A stretch of DNA of 6,514 nt from Dehalococcoidia bacterium (GTDB lineage Bacteria; Chloroflexota; Dehalococcoidia; GIF9; UBA5620). Positions 5,230-6,514 of the stretch are shown piece by piece (the first letter of the stretch is position 1; every line of letters begins with the position of its first letter). The position numbers and the translations under genes were made by a program. The DNA is taken from assembly GCA_016783225.1 (NCBI GenBank), contig JADHWZ010000118.1:1-6514 (forward strand). The letters run 5' to 3'. The notes below the pieces were generated by a model that made no database searches, was not told where the DNA came from, and saw only the letters and a program-made list of their open reading frames with translations.

Positions 5230-5496
5230 ATGGCTGAGAAGCACGGCAAGCGGAGTGAAAGATGCCTGAGAGTGAGTGTACGTCATGTCTCAACTTCTAA
5301 TGAGGAGCAGAGACTGTGTCGTGCATTCAAGATTGTGCTAAACGCACTAGCAAAACACACTGCCCAATCAGCACAGCAGACAAATACTAGAAAGGACAAC
5401 CCGGTCAGCAAAAGTGAAAAGGAGGCATCACTCTATCAGGTTTCTAGCAACGACACTCCACCGGGAGGTGACGCCGGAGGTGACCCGTATGGGTAA
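5230..5496 (+). CDS. Small protein upstream of and overlapping the primase gene
   Basis: An 88-residue protein of unknown function. ATG 5230 is the only start after the in-frame stop at 5212. The best-placed ribosome site is AGAGG (5216-5220, 9 bases away); GGAG at 5225-5228 is too close. Residues 1-13 are very basic. About 14-44 look folded: a strand LRVSVRHVSTS, then a helix NEEQRLCRAFKIVLNALAKH. The second half is low-complexity, polar and probably disordered, ending PPGGDAGGDPYG. Gly-Gly-Asp appears twice because the tandem ribosome sites for the primase lie inside this reading frame. Its stop (5494-5496) overlaps the primase start by 8 bases, so the two are probably translationally coupled. 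I recall similar short ORFs before prim-pol genes in mobile elements but cannot name a family. Confidence 0.72.
   Translation: MAEKHGKRSERCLRVSVRHVSTSNEEQRLCRAFKIVLNALAKHTAQSAQQTNTRKDNPVSKSEKEASLYQVSSNDTPPGGDAGGDPYG
5464..5483 (+). promoter_or_regulatory. Tandem Shine-Dalgarno sequences before the primase
   Basis: GGAGGTGAC occurs at 5464-5472 and again at 5476-5484, a 12-base step. Each contains GGAGGTGA, a near-complete anti-Shine-Dalgarno match. The second is 5 bases before ATG 5489 and fixes that start. The first, 17 bases away, is too far to use directly but could hold ribosomes in standby. Confidence 0.7.
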
Positions 5497-6514
5497 TGAT
5501 GTAACGCAGAATGCCCGTTGGATGGCCCCTTATGGCTGCCTCGATGCTGCACTTCACTACCTCAACAAAGGATATTCGGTTATCGCCACTGAGCCCCAAG
5601 GCAAGCGCCCACTGGGACCTTGGACTACGTTCCAGAAACGCCTACCCACCAAGGCTGAGGTGCGTGCTATGTGGCAAAAACAGCCTGACGCCAATGTGGC
5701 AATTGTCACCGGTGCGATTTCCGGCATCTTTGCTCTCGACACCGATGGCGCCGCAGCCGACAACCAAATCCACAAATTAGGTGGCATCCCCACAACCCCA
5801 ACTAGCCGGACGGCCAAAGGGCGCCACTATATCTTCCAGCATCCAGGCTTTCATGTGTCTAACCGTGTCCACCTATATGAAGGTGTCGATATACGCGGTG
5901 ATGGTGGCTATATTGTGGTACCGCCTAGTATCCATCCAACCGGTATTCAGTATACTTGGGACATTAGTCTTGAGGATGCAACTCCGGCCAAGCCACCCTC
6001 CTGGCTGCTAGAAACCTTAAGCTATCATGAAGAACCCCAACCCGCTACTGACAGCAAGCCACCTGACTGGGTAATGCAGGCCTTGCAAGGTGTGGCAGAA
6101 GGTGAAAGGGACGATACTTGCCACCGCCTCGCTTGTCACTATCTGGCCAAGGGAATATGTCCCGAAGAGGTTGCCCTTCTATTGTTGAGATGGAATGAAA
6201 GGAACCACCCACCGATGGGGAAACTCAAAGGCGACCTCTCTCCAGAGGAATTCGTAAAACAAAAAATCGAGTCTGCAAGGAGCTTTCTGGAAGAAAGCTC
6301 TTACGCCGTGGAACTCCAGCAGAAGCTGAAGTCAATAGCATCTCTCAACCTAGCCTCGGAGCGAGAGTTGAAGCTCAAAGAACTGTCTACCGAGATGGAT
6401 ATTCCCATAAAGGCATTGCGGAAGGACCTGGCAACGGTCAGCGCAAGCACGAAATATACCGTTGGTGAGGCACCGGAAGAATCGTTCACTCATGAAGAAC
6501 TGATGAAGGGAAGG
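5489..6514 (+). CDS. Prim-pol DNA primase/polymerase, 3' end beyond the window
   Basis: The first 342 residues of a gene that stays open to the window edge. It is a bifunctional primase/polymerase of the archaeo-eukaryotic primase (AEP, prim-pol) superfamily, which makes primers and extends DNA for plasmid or phage replication. Visible motifs: GKRPLGPW (38-45); the metal-binding ALDTDG (Asp84, Asp86); KGRHYIF with His113; and VDIRGDGGYIVVPPSIHPTG with Asp134. These are the catalytic motifs I to III, all intact. About 197-266 fits the PriCT-1 primase C-terminal domain (EGERDDTCHRLACHYL, then NERNHPP). Residues 275-318 are helical and charged. In this family a helicase domain of D5/SF3 or DnaB type commonly follows, so it may lie past 6514. 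Strong ribosome sites and coupling to the preceding gene suggest a dedicated replication operon. Confidence 0.92.
   Translation, partial: MGNDVTQNARWMAPYGCLDAALHYLNKGYSVIATEPQGKRPLGPWTTFQKRLPTKAEVRAMWQKQPDANVAIVTGAISGIFALDTDGAAADNQIHKLGGIPTTPTSRTAKGRHYIFQHPGFHVSNRVHLYEGVDIRGDGGYIVVPPSIHPTGIQYTWDISLEDATPAKPPSWLLETLSYHEEPQPATDSKPPDWVMQALQGVAEGERDDTCHRLACHYLAKGICPEEVALLLLRWNERNHPPMGKLKGDLSPEEFVKQKIESARSFLEESSYAVELQQKLKSIASLNLASERELKLKELSTEMDIPIKALRKDLATVSASTKYTVGEAPEESFTHEELMKGR

Noticed and set aside
5511..6011. Two + strand ORFs in another frame within the primase
   Set aside because: The primase frame carries conserved catalytic motifs throughout this stretch; these are shadows of it.
1..6514. 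CRISPR array, tRNA, rRNA or complete insertion sequence
   Set aside because: No regularly spaced identical repeats, cloverleaf with T-loop consensus, rRNA-like segment or transposase frame was seen on either strand.

Overview
The window looks like bacterial chromosomal DNA carrying part of an accessory element. Signs are strong Shine-Dalgarno sequences, sigma70-type promoters, short intergenic gaps and lipoprotein signal peptides. The mix of small Ig-like and FxLYD lipoproteins, a zinc-ribbon protein, a DUF5659 protein and a prim-pol type primase recalls Chloroflexota, especially Dehalococcoidia. That assignment is an inference from gene content and no marker gene confirms it.

Left part (1-2670): an intergenic stretch of about 330 bases carries small GC-rich repeats and a large imperfect inverted repeat of A-tracts and T-tracts with a step near 7 bases. 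Three secreted lipoprotein genes follow on the + strand. The first (335-739, one PKD/Ig-like domain) and the third (1446-2612, two PKD/Ig-like domains plus a C-terminal beta domain) are clear paralogues, including their signal peptides. The second (881-1276) has an FxLYD domain. The first and third each have a good promoter of their own, and a strong intrinsic terminator closes the group at 2639-2670.

Middle part (2733-3769): a minus-strand zinc-ribbon gene is split by a frameshift between its ribbon/linker part and its C-terminal Ig-like part. After 313 bases without a convincing gene but with several short dyads, a 50-codon helix-turn-helix ORF lies at 3540-3692, with the look of a remnant or a mini-regulator.

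Right part (3770-6514): an unrecognised 355-residue protein with a helix-turn-helix-like segment has its own extended -10 promoter and ends just before a terminator at 4872-4913. Beyond it is a tight + strand operon: a DUF5659 protein, an 88-residue unknown, and a prim-pol DNA primase/polymerase that runs off the window. The primase overlaps the gene before it by 8 bases and is preceded by two tandem Shine-Dalgarno sequences. A DnaA-box-like sequence lies just before the terminator. This right part is best read as the edge of a replication module of an integrated plasmid, phage or similar element. The lipoproteins to the left are probably host or cargo genes acting at the cell surface.
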